Source: RGIG5612 sp963589005
GTDB taxonomy: Bacteria; Bacillota; Clostridia; Lachnospirales; Lachnospiraceae
DNA length: 23,580 nucleotides
Reading direction: 5' to 3'
Assembly: GCA_963589005.1 (NCBI GenBank)
Contig: CAVAJR010000033.1
Coordinates: forward strand, 1-23,580
Below the pieces are notes generated by a model. The model ran no database searches. It saw only the letters and a list, made by a program, of their open reading frames with translations, and was not told the DNA's origin. Shown here one piece after another: positions 7,901 to 15,779 of the stretch. The translations under genes and the position numbers were made by a program. The first letter of the stretch is position 1; each line of letters begins with the position of its first letter.

Positions 7901-8187
7901 GTGAGAATACGAGGGGCTACGGCAACTTGGCCGCAAGTATACTTAAAACTTCCACCTCAGTTACACTTGTGGGTCAGAGCACAGGCGGCGGCTCGCATAA
8001 TGTTCTGACAGCTGTTATGCCAACAGGAACGGCCCTTGAGTTTGCCGGTACTGATAATTATTGTACAGTTAAGGCAGGAGCACACATAAGTATAGCAGCC
8101 GGTGTTGAGCCGGATGTATATATTAAGGACATGACAATATTAACTGATCGTTATATGCTGGAGTCAGTTCTTGCCAATATACAGTAA
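4978..8187 (+). CDS. Large secreted protein: InlB/Flg_new repeats, PT-rich linker, degenerate S41-like domain
   Basis: The start is the ATG at 4978, because the in-frame ATG at 4966 overlaps the GGAGGT RBS (4968-4973). The protein has 1069 residues and a signal peptide (about residues 1-29, cut near VVMA-DES). Next come an acidic Asn/Asp/Glu/Gly region, a beta-helix-like segment (about 85-280), one InlB/Flg_new-type repeat from residue 287 (VIWQNWDGTELG), a PTEEPTTEQ linker (355-421), two more repeats (from about 427 and 498) and a C-terminal region of about 500 residues. That last region resembles gut-bacterial S41 peptidases: VVIDISETCGND (about 903-914), an EF-hand-like loop with Asp950/952/954/961, then ISENTRGYGN and VGQSTGGGS. 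Relatives usually carry SFSCGN, whose Ser position is Gly980 here, and a basic residue at the position of Ser1001, so I infer a non-catalytic domain, perhaps for binding. No LPXTG motif or C-terminal membrane helix is present. Confidence 0.8.
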   Translation: MRRLSATISAAIMAGVFAFSTFAPVVMADESYNEEAYNEGDNAIENYEDNGGDGDYYADNGEGSEAGDEQTEPLTEAQDEQPQTVIVRIDEEEFTSLTDAFAGVQNEQTIKLVSDIILTNPAEIELQEGVSVTIDLNGYEIRMYDARENMAGDNSGTDPDKYIGYGGMFILKKGLIKITDSSETGEGRITSTNESNPDITLIKDDSKKVVLNIEKGTFKSSEYQEIIKIKDPAGNDLQPENADGQSVTISITGGIYNKQLPEQYIAEGYTLQDRGDGTWEVKEAVMHNVIWQNWDGTELGTNQVEDGQTASYQGETPTRAEDETYTYEFAGWDQALEPVYADMTYTAVYNAVEKPTEEPTTEQPTEEPTTEEPTTEEPTTEQPTTEEPTTEEPTTEQPTTEEPTTEQPTTEEPTTEQPTTPAPVQQFTITWLNWDGTVLERDVVNKGNNPVYYGATPTRASDGTYSYVFAGWRENVVPASGDAVYTAAFSAIPIVTQYLIIWQNYDGTVLGSERINNGETPRYTGNVPTRASDGTYTYTFIGWDKDITAATADTVYVAQYKATPVLNSAAIGVYTLTADNYEANYPVVYENGNSEVAYVELAKAFAQLESLYRKVLGEETVTFTSGYSRDGENLILTVKRENGSAVIINLGENTVSFTDYAAFSEHNIASEGSVSVLAKANSKNIYQTYEAATTIWLADYALNVYEIDGAAYMPMSTFSSIFMVPAGFSWINNGKDSFIVTEGLDETVKNTDGKTLKEIYSETAAEQRSSTKAISDYNELCLILDMNYGMKNDLSIFYGFDSYFRQIGLYQALTSTNTAAYEAAIKELGSTYFSNAPASDKANSYEEVDKTAYITIARFNNTGLNYADSNIRDNLANYIADDTIALIAYANAQIKREGSPIENVVIDISETCGNDLNAAAYAIGWILGQADINIQDGYWGAYKNQVYQSDIDFDGQITANDMLDTSAYNVYCLISENTRGYGNLAASILKTSTSVTLVGQSTGGGSHNVLTAVMPTGTALEFAGTDNYCTVKAGAHISIAAGVEPDVYIKDMTILTDRYMLESVLANIQ
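6040..6240 (+). repeat. In-gene tandem repeat coding for the PTEEPTTEQ linker
   Basis: Imperfect 15-nt units (CCGACAACGGAGGAA type) encode repeats of PTTEE and PTTEQ. They form an extended, probably flexible or glycosylated spacer between the first InlB-type repeat and the next two. The pattern is prone to copy-number change and explains the long antisense open frames over this stretch. Confidence 0.9.
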
Positions 8188-8323
8188 TAAGAAATTATTA
8201 AATGTCATACATGCAGATAAGGTTAGGCTGATTTAAGATCTTATGTGGTACGAGGTGCATGAATATCGGTCAGGGCAACGCCCATCAGATCTGCGTGGGG
8301 CAGTAATTATATGAATTATAATG

Positions 8324-8360
8324 AAGTGGCAGGAGTAAGAAGCTTCTGTCACTTTGTTTA
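8324..8360 (+). terminator. Probable terminator of the InlB-repeat gene
   Basis: AAGTGGCAGGAGT (8324-8336) pairs with GCTTCTGTCACTT (8342-8354), a 13-bp stem including G-U pairs around a 5-nt loop, followed by TGTTTAT. Confidence 0.65.
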
Positions 8361-8389
8361 TAAACCTGCGGGGAAAAGGTTATTGTAAC

Positions 8390-8412
8390 GAACAATTTGT
8401 ATCATATTGTTC
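8390..8412. promoter_or_regulatory. Inverted repeat upstream of the DUF1847 gene
   Basis: GAACAAT (8390-8396) and ATTGTTC (8406-8412) form a perfect 7-bp inverted repeat with a 9-nt spacer in an A/T-rich, promoter-like stretch (TATAAT at 8414-8419). A second short dyad, GTCG/CGAC, lies at about 8425-8442 in the presumed leader. It could be an operator; no regulator can be named. Confidence 0.35.
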
Positions 8413-8474
8413 ATATAATTGAAGGTCGACACCTTGTGCGACAAAAATTGATTAAAGGAAGAAGGCAGCAGATT

Positions 8475-9113
8475 ATGGAAATTGAGAAAATGTCATGCGC
8501 AGATTGCGGCAATGCATTATGTAATTCAGACAGAACGGATTATACAGCATTTTGCGAAACCGGTAATATGGATCCGGAACTGTTAGAAGAAGTCAGACAG
8601 AAGTACTTGAATGATCCGGAGAACCTGAAGATCATGCAGAGCGCCGCAGCAGTTGAATATGGGGGATATTGCGTATTAACCAGAGTACAGGAAGTAGCAG
8701 AATTTGCCAAGGAGATGGGATATAAGAAGATCGGTATCGCCACATGTGTAGGTCTGCTGCGTGAAACTCGTATTGTAGCTAAGATATTAAGGAGCCATGG
8801 ATTTGAGGTCTATGGAATAGGCTGCAAGGTGGGCAAGATATCCAAACAGGATATGGGAATTCCAAAGGAATGCAATGCTATCGGCAAGAGCATCTGTAAT
8901 CCTATAATGCAAGCTGCACTGCTGGAAAAATACGGCACCGAATATAACCTGGTAGTCGGTCTGTGCGTTGGACATGACAGTCTGTTTTATAAATATTCCG
9001 CAGCTCCCGTTACAACGTTGATATGCAAGGACAGAGTGTTAGGTCATAACCCGGCAGCAGCATTGTATATGTCAGAGAGTTTTTATGCCAAGAAGCTGTT
9101 CGGGGATAAATGA
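8475..9113 (+). CDS. DUF1847 family probable metal-binding protein
   Basis: The 212-residue protein begins MEIEKMSCADCGNALC. I chose the ATG at 8475 because AAGGAAGAAGG lies just upstream and the Cys-rich N-terminus is where the family starts. The N-terminal cysteines (CADCGNALC, then another Cys in TAFCETGN) and later ones (ATCVGLL, GIGCKVGK, SICNP, GLCVGHDSLF, TLICKDR) suggest an Fe-S cluster or another metal site. The GLCVGHDSLF and RVLGHNPAAALY stretches are typical of the family. The family has no settled function. It is convergent with the hydrogenase operon on the opposite strand, which may be only positional, although both are cysteine-rich redox-type proteins of anaerobes. It probably has its own promoter downstream of the terminator at 8324-8360. 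Confidence 0.8.
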   Translation: MEIEKMSCADCGNALCNSDRTDYTAFCETGNMDPELLEEVRQKYLNDPENLKIMQSAAAVEYGGYCVLTRVQEVAEFAKEMGYKKIGIATCVGLLRETRIVAKILRSHGFEVYGIGCKVGKISKQDMGIPKECNAIGKSICNPIMQAALLEKYGTEYNLVVGLCVGHDSLFYKYSAAPVTTLICKDRVLGHNPAAALYMSESFYAKKLFGDK

Positions 9114-9228
9114 TATAATGGCAGGAATATTTTCACATTCTGTACCAGAGGAATACATCAATTCCAAGAGACGGGATTGTGTCGTGGCTGAAGGCACAGG
9201 ACAGAAGCCAGGCATATATTGATTAAAA

Positions 9229-9275
9229 ACGATACAGGCAGCGGGCAAGATACCTTGTTCGCTGCCTGTATTAAG
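9229..9275 (-). terminator. Terminator of the hydrogenase operon
   Basis: ATACAGGCAGCG (9232-9243) and CGCTGCCTGTAT (9260-9271) make a perfect 12-bp stem with an inner CAAG/CTTG pairing. On the minus strand the stem is followed by CGTTTTTAATC, a proper T-tract; on the plus strand it is followed by TAAGGG. It therefore mainly serves the leftward operon. A second 8-bp dyad, TGAGCCGT/ACGGCTCA (9282-9306), lies between it and the hydrogenase stop. Confidence 0.8.
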
Positions 9276-9363
9276 GGACTTTGAGCCGTGCGCCACTTAC
9301 GGCTCAGCCACTGCCTTCAGATCATAATTATAAAAGTCAGCTGCTGCGTGCTGTGCAGCCCTA

Positions 9364-11133
9364 TCACCATCCCATATGATCTGTATGCAGCAGATGATGT
9401 GACAATTCACTGCATGGCTTTCCGAGATATTCACGATATAATGCCTGCACATCAGGATTTTCATGAGAAAATCTGAGGACATTGGCTCTATCAATATTGT
9501 AAAGTACACGGGCGCGCTCAGAGGCTTTTTCTTTATTGTAATATATCGGCTGGCCGCCGCCTCCGACACATCCGCCAGGACAGGCCATGATCTCTACGAA
9601 GTCATATTCAACATCTCCATGACGCAGTGCCTCAATGAGCTTTCGTGCGCTTCCCAGACTGTGAGCCACTGCAGTTTTGACAATGGTTCCGTTAACATTA
9701 TAGTTAGCTTCAGTCCAAGGCCTGTCAGAATTAACACCTTCACCCGGCATATTTAGGCCGGCACTTCGAACATCTTTAAATGTGCTGTTTGCATCCGGGT
9801 TGTTTCCGGTCATAACATAATAACAGGTCCTTAGTGCTGCTTCCATGACACCACCGGTGGTGCCGAATATTACAGCTGCACCTGTGCCGCTGCCGAGAGG
9901 TGAGTCAAATTCCTCCTCGTCAAGAGAGGCAATATCGATATGATAGATCTTAAGAATATTGCATAATTCCCTTGTTGTAATTGAAATATCAACATCCAGG
10001 AGACCTTCATTGGCATCATTGATATTTGGAATCTCTAATTCAGCCTTCTTCGCTGAACATGGCATAACAGATACGCATACCAGATTTTCCGGAGCGATAC
10101 CCATTTTCTGTGCAAAATATGACTTGGTTACAGCACCGAACATCTGCTGAGGCGACTTGGCGGTGGAGAGCTGAGACACCATATCAGGATATTGCTTCTT
10201 GAGAAATCTTACCCATCCCGGGCAGCAGCTGGTAAACATAGGCCATTTGTACTCGTCACGATTCTGGAGGCGATGCAGGAATTCAGTTCCCTCTTCCATA
10301 ATAGTAAGGTCTGCAGAAAAATTAGTATCAAATACATAATCAAATCCAATCTTCCTTAAGGCAGCCGCCAGGCGCTTTTCGGTTGCTATATTGCCAGGCA
10401 GACCGAATTCCTCACCCCATGCACTCCTTACGGCAGGCGCAACCTGAACTACCGTAACCTTATTAGGATCTGTAAGCACACCCTTATATCCTATTACCTT
10501 GTCAATGTCGAATCTGACGGACAGAGCTCCGGTAGGGCAGTGGGTTACGCATTGTCCGCAGTACACACAGTTGGATTCATCCAGGGGTATTGAGCCTGCA
10601 GTGCCGACGGTGGTATGTGCTCCGGAACCTACCATATCCCATACGCTTACGCTTTGCACCTTCTCACATTCAGAAACACATCTGTAGCAACGGATACATT
10701 TGCTTTCATCCCTTATAATAGGAAGCTCTTTGTTCCAGTCCAGCTCCTTGTAGTCAGAACGGAAATTTTCAAGATTGCGGATACCCAGCTCTGATGCGAC
10801 CTCTCGCAGGTGGCAGGAATCGTTGCGTATGCAGCTAGGGCAGTCAACTCTGTGCTGCGATAGTATAAGCTCTACATTGGTTCGTCTTGCATCCATAACA
10901 CGGGCACTGTTGGTTATGATTGATAAGCCTTCCGAACAGACATTGTCGCATGCGGCAAAGAGCTGTTCTCTTCCCTCTAATTCTACAAGACAGACGCGGC
11001 ATGCGCCGATCTTATTTAAGCCCTTCATATAACAGAGGGTAGGGATCCTGATGCCTGCCTGAGTGGCTGCTTCAAGAATAGTTGTATTTTCTCCGACAGA
11101 ATACGCCTGTCCGTTTATTTTGATATTTACCAT
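9364..11133 (-). CDS. hydA: [FeFe] hydrogenase, group A, with N-terminal Fe-S relay
   Basis: The enzyme reduces protons to H2 (or the reverse) at an H-cluster in the cytoplasm. The 589 residues show a [2Fe-2S] domain (Cys34, 45, 48, 62), the His-Cys motif (His94, Cys98, 101, 107) and two [4Fe-4S] ferredoxin motifs (Cys146/149/152/156 and Cys189/192/195/199). The H-cluster signatures follow: TSCCPGW (301-307), MPCSAKK (357-363, usually MPCTAKK) and MACPGGC (516-522). The C-terminal tail LLHTDH is common in multimeric NAD-linked HydA. I start at ATG 11133 (MVNIKING) because AAAGGAGGCAG stands just upstream. The ATG lies inside the end of the upstream gene (ATGGTAA, 7-nt overlap), so translation is likely coupled. 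No hydE, hydF or hydG maturation genes are in the window. Confidence 0.96.
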   Translation of the reverse strand: MVNIKINGQAYSVGENTTILEAATQAGIRIPTLCYMKGLNKIGACRVCLVELEGREQLFAACDNVCSEGLSIITNSARVMDARRTNVELILSQHRVDCPSCIRNDSCHLREVASELGIRNLENFRSDYKELDWNKELPIIRDESKCIRCYRCVSECEKVQSVSVWDMVGSGAHTTVGTAGSIPLDESNCVYCGQCVTHCPTGALSVRFDIDKVIGYKGVLTDPNKVTVVQVAPAVRSAWGEEFGLPGNIATEKRLAAALRKIGFDYVFDTNFSADLTIMEEGTEFLHRLQNRDEYKWPMFTSCCPGWVRFLKKQYPDMVSQLSTAKSPQQMFGAVTKSYFAQKMGIAPENLVCVSVMPCSAKKAELEIPNINDANEGLLDVDISITTRELCNILKIYHIDIASLDEEEFDSPLGSGTGAAVIFGTTGGVMEAALRTCYYVMTGNNPDANSTFKDVRSAGLNMPGEGVNSDRPWTEANYNVNGTIVKTAVAHSLGSARKLIEALRHGDVEYDFVEIMACPGGCVGGGGQPIYYNKEKASERARVLYNIDRANVLRFSHENPDVQALYREYLGKPCSELSHHLLHTDHMGW

Positions 11134-12962
11134 TCGTATCTGCCTCCTTTTATAATTCCACAATTGTAATGATCACATCTTAAGCATCTGCCGGCTTCCT
11201 GACAGGCTTCCCTATCATTCATGCCGATCTCAATAGCATCGAAATCGTGGATACGCTCAGACGGTGCTCGTTCAGTCATATCAGCGCGGGCACAGTATTC
11301 ACGGTCCTTGAGCTCGACATCAGGTATTTCAATTTCAAGCGGAATGATATGATTAAAGCCCAGGTATTCATCAATATTGGCAGCTGCAACCTTGCCTGCA
11401 TCGATGGCCATGATGGCTGTTTTAGGACCTGTTACGCAGTCGCCTCCGGCAAATACACCAGGCATGCTGTCTATTGTGGTCCAGTCTGATGCTCTTACGA
11501 GTCCGTGCTCAAGTGGAACCTCAGAATCTGCAAATGCAGATGTATCCATTTCCTGACCGATAGCCTTAATGATTATGTCGCAGTCTATACGCATATCAGG
11601 AGTACCTGACGGAGACGGATGCATGCGGGTTCCGCCCACAATTTTGCCAACCATATTTGGCCGTACCCACAGAGCAGTAGCCTTGCCGTTCTCAGAATCA
11701 ATGCGGATAGGTGCACTCAGATCCAGAAGATTTACACCTTCTGCGATAGCACCTTCGATTTCTTCCGGAAGAGCCGTCATATCATGGCGGCTTCTTCTGT
11801 ATATAAGTGTTACGGAAGAAGCATTGCAGCGGATGGCTGACCTTGCGCAGTCCATGGCTACATTGCCGCCGCCCACAACCAGAACCTTCTTGCCGGTAAA
11901 GTCTGCTATTTCTTCATCGCCCAATTTCCCCAGAAAATCAATGGCCGAGATAACACCCTCGGAGTTCTCACCATCTATTCCCAGATTCTTGGCCCGGTGA
12001 GCACCGATGGATACATATACAGCATCATAATGTTTTCTCAGATTAGCGATTGTAAGATCGCCGGAGCCAACTTCAGTATTCAGTTTTACATTTATACCCA
12101 TGGACAGAATATGATTGATATCATAATCAATATATTTTCTTGGAAGTCTGTAGGAAGGAATACCATATATAAGCATGCCGCCCAGGCGCTTTTGCCTCTC
12201 GTATATTGTAACTTCATGTCCCATACGCCTGAGATAGCAGGCAACCGTAAGACCGGACGGACCGCCGCCAACGACGGCAATCTTCTTGCCTGTAGGCTCC
12301 ATAACATGGCGAGCCAGCGGGGTATCAATAATATGGTCAACGGCGGTACGCTTGAGTCCTCTTATGTTAACAGGAGCATCCAGAAGTGTACGGCGGCATC
12401 TTGTCTCGCACGGATGCTCACAGATAAGAGCACAGACGCTTGGAAGAGGATTGTCATGAATAATGAGCTTTACTGCGTCTTCATATTTGCCCTGTCCCAC
12501 GAGAGCCACATATCCCGGAATATTAACATGCGCAGGACAGCTGGCCATACAAGGAATACTTTCTGTCCTTTCTGCAAGACAGATGCCGTCCTGAATGTGG
12601 GATATATATTCATTTCTGAAGCCTACGACGCCCTTAAGAACCATCTTGGCTGCCTCGGATCCGATGGCGCAGTCTGCGGAAATCGCAATATGATTAGCCA
12701 GGTGTTCTAGCTTTTCGAGATCCTCCATGGATGCCTCGTGATTTAATACCTTGTCCATCAGAAAACTTAACTGTCTCAGGCCGACGCGGCATGGAACGCA
12801 TTTGCCGCAGCTCTGCGTCATGTATAATCTTAGAAATGTAGCTGAGATATCTATCGGACAGGTATCCTTAGGATTGAAGGTAAGATGCCTGTTCATGTAT
12901 TTGGTCAGACCGTCCAAAACGGACTCGACCTGATTCAGGCTTGATATTGATAATCTGCTCAA
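11127..12962 (-). CDS. GltD-like NAD(P)/FAD oxidoreductase with NuoF-type Fe-S domain, hydrogenase partner
   Basis: The 611-residue protein has three parts. The N-terminal segment resembles the C-terminal Fe-S domain of NuoF (SCGKCVPCR, Cys52/55/58, with Cys98). Then comes a Cys-rich Fer4_20-type domain (CMASCP, CALICEHPCETRC). Last is a glutamate-synthase-small-subunit-type flavoprotein with two dinucleotide folds (VVGGGPSG at 230-237 and VVGGGN at 362-367) and an FAD-site GVFAGGDCVTGP. A closing CLRCDHYNCG may hold another cluster. It probably passes electrons between NAD(P)H and the hydrogenase encoded next. [FeFe] hydrogenases next to GltD-like proteins are known as group A2, whose physiology is not well settled. 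The start is TTG at 12962, supported by AAAAGGAGGC upstream. No glutamate synthase large subunit is nearby. Confidence 0.9.
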   Translation of the reverse strand: MSRLSISSLNQVESVLDGLTKYMNRHLTFNPKDTCPIDISATFLRLYMTQSCGKCVPCRVGLRQLSFLMDKVLNHEASMEDLEKLEHLANHIAISADCAIGSEAAKMVLKGVVGFRNEYISHIQDGICLAERTESIPCMASCPAHVNIPGYVALVGQGKYEDAVKLIIHDNPLPSVCALICEHPCETRCRRTLLDAPVNIRGLKRTAVDHIIDTPLARHVMEPTGKKIAVVGGGPSGLTVACYLRRMGHEVTIYERQKRLGGMLIYGIPSYRLPRKYIDYDINHILSMGINVKLNTEVGSGDLTIANLRKHYDAVYVSIGAHRAKNLGIDGENSEGVISAIDFLGKLGDEEIADFTGKKVLVVGGGNVAMDCARSAIRCNASSVTLIYRRSRHDMTALPEEIEGAIAEGVNLLDLSAPIRIDSENGKATALWVRPNMVGKIVGGTRMHPSPSGTPDMRIDCDIIIKAIGQEMDTSAFADSEVPLEHGLVRASDWTTIDSMPGVFAGGDCVTGPKTAIMAIDAGKVAAANIDEYLGFNHIIPLEIEIPDVELKDREYCARADMTERAPSERIHDFDAIEIGMNDREACQEAGRCLRCDHYNCGIIKGGRYEW

Positions 12963-12987
12963 GTAGCTGCCTCCTTTTCTTGTCTGA

Positions 12988-13014
12988 TGTATAAAATTTT
13001 ATACAATACGTCAA
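12988..13014 (-). promoter_or_regulatory. Hydrogenase operon promoter region with 18-bp perfect palindrome
   Basis: TGTATAAAATTTTATACA (12988-13005) is a perfect 18-bp palindrome 26 nt upstream of the TTG start. On the minus strand, TTGACG (13009-13014) can serve as -35 and TATACA (12988-12993) as -10, though the spacer is only 15 nt. The palindrome would cover the spacer and -10, an ideal place for a repressor. It resembles, but does not match, the Rex redox-operator consensus TTGTTAANNNNTTAACAA. Confidence 0.5.
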
Positions 13015-13124
13015 AAGTGATTCTAATATAAACCTAGTTGAAATGCAATGATTGTTATAAATGTATCATTAGACGCATGTGTATATATGTGAATAATGCT
13101 GAATAAAATTTGTATTTTTTGTAT

Positions 13125-13153
13125 TTGACTACATTAGAAGCAAAATGTAAAAT
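13125..13153 (+). promoter_or_regulatory. Strong sigma-A promoter of the secreted protein gene
   Basis: TTGACT (13125-13130), a 17-nt spacer and TAAAAT (13148-13153) give a near-consensus promoter, preceded by an A/T-rich stretch (13075-13124). A strong RBS (AGGAGG, 13187-13192) precedes ATG 13202. This fits high expression. Confidence 0.7.
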
Positions 13154-13201
13154 GAAGAAATGAGAATTGTCTCGATTTATATTTTTAGGAGGAATAGGCA
13201 A

Positions 13202-15688
13202 ATGAAAATGAAAAAAGCAATTGCATCTATCGTTGCATGCACAACCTTAGTTGCAACAGCATTTTCTATGTCAGCTTTCGCGGGGGAAGGAGCTCCTGCA
13301 GAGGGCGTTGGCATTGCAGAGGTAACTTATGGGGCAAATTATATTGAAACAGCTGCGACTGAAGATGATACCATCAACAGCCCATCTGCTTCATCAAACA
13401 TCACTTCTGTAACTTTGACAGACGGAACAGTTGTTGAAGCAGAAGGCGAAGGCGTATTAACACTGGTTGCCGGCGGCGTTCAGTATGATATCCTTGATTA
13501 TGTTGAGAGCGGAGATGCTCTTCCTGCAGGATATGAATTTGCTACAACAGCAGGAACAACCGGCTTATCAGAAATGGGCAAGTTCATGAACATGGCAGGT
13601 CAGACTGCACAGTATACATTCCGTTCAGCTCTTAAGGTTACAGCTGACGGCATTGATGCTACAGAAACTATCCCGTCACTTCTTGACACAACAACATATG
13701 ATGAAAAAGGCATTTCAGGCGGTCTGTTAACATCTATGGGTGCATTCTTCAATGGAATCATCGTTGATTCAGCTGCATATACCATTTCAGATATGTCAAT
13801 CGTTGGTATCGGCGACGGCGCTAACGATTTCCAGGGTGAGGCAGCTATGGTTCTGTCACAGGGTTCAGCAGACGTTACAGTTGAGAATTCTGTAATCACT
13901 ACAGCAGGTGTTATCCGTACAGCAGCAGCTGTTAAGGAAAATGGTATTCTTCGTCTTAACAATGTTATGATCTATACAGAAGAGACACAGGATACTCAGG
14001 AAGAGTATGATGCATTGGTAGTTCCTATGATGAAGAGAACACCATTTGCACTTGGTCTTGAAGGTGCAGTTCGTGCAACTAACGTTCTGGGTGCTGGCCA
14101 GGGTATCTATACAGATTCTCTTATCGTATCTTCAGGCTGGGGCGTTCTTTCAACAGACTCAGGCTCAGGCTATGACAAGGTAGGTACATATGCACTTGAT
14201 GTTTCCAACACAGTTGCAGGTACAGGTATTGTAGAAATTGCAGAAGATGGCAAGGACTACTTCGCAACTAAGGAAGTTGGCGGAACTACATACGGATATA
14301 TCGCTGGTGGTTCAGGATATGTTGCATATGCTGACTCAGGTGTATTCGATAAATTCGATAATGTTAAGTTCTACGGCGGCAATGAAGTTCAGATCATGGC
14401 TTCATCTAACTCATCAGCATTCTATACAAATTCTGAACTTACTTCAGGACATATCGGTGTTATGACACAGCAGAATGCAGGTGGTACTATTTCAATCGTT
14501 GACTCAACTATGAATGTTGGTGAAACAGGCGTTCAGATCAAGTCAGGTGCTGCTAACAATGGTTATACTAATGTTATTCTTGACAATACAGAAGTTAACT
14601 TCACATCAGATGCTAATTGGGGCAAGACATTAGTAGAACTCGTTGAATCAGATGACGCTGGTAACCCGGGCAATACATCATTCACAGTTAATGATACAGG
14701 CGATGAAGCTACATCTTCAACAGCTACAGCAGTAGTTGATGATTCAAATGCTACACTTGCTAATGGCGAGTACACAGGTAACATCTGGAACAACATCTAC
14801 AATAAGTATCAGGTATTAAATGTAACACTTGATGCTGCTACAGTTAACGGAACAATTTCTTCTTCATACAGCTACCATGTAAATGATGACGGCACACGTA
14901 TGGAGAATGGTACAGTTCTTGAAGCTGATACAACAGGTAACTACCTGACATCAGGCGTAACAGATTACAACAAGATCGGTGCTCAGTACAATGTTGCAAA
15001 TGCACAGGTTAACAACCCACTGAATCTTACACTTACAAATGGTTCTACATGGAACGTTGTTCTTGCAGACGGCACATGCGGTGAAGCTGCAGCTATCTAC
15101 CTGAATGACCTTACAGTAGAAGAAGGATCAACAGTTGCTGCTGAAGCTCCGGTTGAATTCCACATCTATGGAACAGCTACAATCGATGGCGAACTCAGCG
15201 ACAATGTTACAATCATTGAAGAAGAAGCTGAAGTTCCAGCTATCACTTCATCAGAAATCTATGCATACGATATGGCTGATCCACGTCATACAGCAACAAT
15301 CAAGGCTGTTGATGAAGAAGGCAACCCTGTAGTAGGCGCTATCTCATTCGAAGCTTATAAGGCATTCTCAACAAGCTACTTCACACTTGCTTACAACGGA
15401 TATGAATTAGTTTCTATCGATGTAACAGAAGGTGATGCAACACTTACAGAGATCGCTGAAGGCGATGAATATTATGGTGAATATCAGTACAACATCGCTA
15501 TGGATACTGACTGCACAATCACTGTAGTTGTTAAGGCAGCTGCAGCTCAGGGCGGCGAGTCAGGCGGCGGTGAATCAGGCGGCGGCGAGTCTGCAGGCAG
15601 CGAGGGACAGCCGGCAGAAGGCGGTGAATCTGAAGGACAGCCAGCAGAAGGCGGCGAACCAGCAGGTGAAGCTCCAGCTAAGCCATGA
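13202..15688 (+). CDS. Abundant secreted beta-helix-like surface protein
   Basis: The 828-residue protein starts at ATG 13202 (MKMKKAIASIVAC), directly after AGGAGGAAT; the in-frame ATG at 13160 lacks an RBS. A clear signal peptide ends near SAFA-GEG (about residue 27). The body is low in Cys and rich in Gly, Thr, Ser, Asn and Asp, with many short strand-turn units (SGHIGVMTQQNAGG, IVDSTMNVGETGVQ, VILDNTEVNF), as in right-handed parallel beta-helix proteins. A smaller globular segment (about 690-785) and a tail of GGESGGGES and GQPAEGGE repeats close the protein. There is no LPXTG, SLH or transmembrane anchor. It resembles the truncated protein at 1-963 in strand motifs, linker composition and codon choice. 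Role unknown: surface layer, adhesin or polysaccharide binding are all possible. Codon bias (CGT for Arg, almost no ATA) and promoter strength suggest a very abundant product. Confidence 0.85.
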   Translation: MKMKKAIASIVACTTLVATAFSMSAFAGEGAPAEGVGIAEVTYGANYIETAATEDDTINSPSASSNITSVTLTDGTVVEAEGEGVLTLVAGGVQYDILDYVESGDALPAGYEFATTAGTTGLSEMGKFMNMAGQTAQYTFRSALKVTADGIDATETIPSLLDTTTYDEKGISGGLLTSMGAFFNGIIVDSAAYTISDMSIVGIGDGANDFQGEAAMVLSQGSADVTVENSVITTAGVIRTAAAVKENGILRLNNVMIYTEETQDTQEEYDALVVPMMKRTPFALGLEGAVRATNVLGAGQGIYTDSLIVSSGWGVLSTDSGSGYDKVGTYALDVSNTVAGTGIVEIAEDGKDYFATKEVGGTTYGYIAGGSGYVAYADSGVFDKFDNVKFYGGNEVQIMASSNSSAFYTNSELTSGHIGVMTQQNAGGTISIVDSTMNVGETGVQIKSGAANNGYTNVILDNTEVNFTSDANWGKTLVELVESDDAGNPGNTSFTVNDTGDEATSSTATAVVDDSNATLANGEYTGNIWNNIYNKYQVLNVTLDAATVNGTISSSYSYHVNDDGTRMENGTVLEADTTGNYLTSGVTDYNKIGAQYNVANAQVNNPLNLTLTNGSTWNVVLADGTCGEAAAIYLNDLTVEEGSTVAAEAPVEFHIYGTATIDGELSDNVTIIEEEAEVPAITSSEIYAYDMADPRHTATIKAVDEEGNPVVGAISFEAYKAFSTSYFTLAYNGYELVSIDVTEGDATLTEIAEGDEYYGEYQYNIAMDTDCTITVVVKAAAAQGGESGGGESGGGESAGSEGQPAEGGESEGQPAEGGEPAGEAPAKP

Positions 15689-15736
15689 TAGATTGTGTTA
15701 ACAGACATAACAATTCAAGAAAAACTGCATAATCTT

Positions 15737-15766
15737 AGTTAATAGAGATGATGACATCCATTAACT
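15737..15766 (+). repeat. Hairpin downstream of the secreted protein gene
   Basis: AGTTAAT (15737-15743) pairs with ATTAACT (15760-15766), with an inner GATG/CATC stem. It lies between the stop codon and the main terminator and could stabilise the 3' end of the transcript. Confidence 0.45.
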
Positions 15767-15779
15767 GAGACGGCAAAAT

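Noticed and set aside
11997..12710. Plus-strand frame of 237 codons opposite the GltD-like gene
   Set aside because: It is antisense to conserved coding sequence with Rossmann and Fe-S motifs, and shows no RBS or recognisable domain.
12988..13005. Firm assignment as a Rex operator
   Set aside because: The half-sites and spacing differ from TTGTTAANNNNTTAACAA; kept only as an unnamed palindrome.
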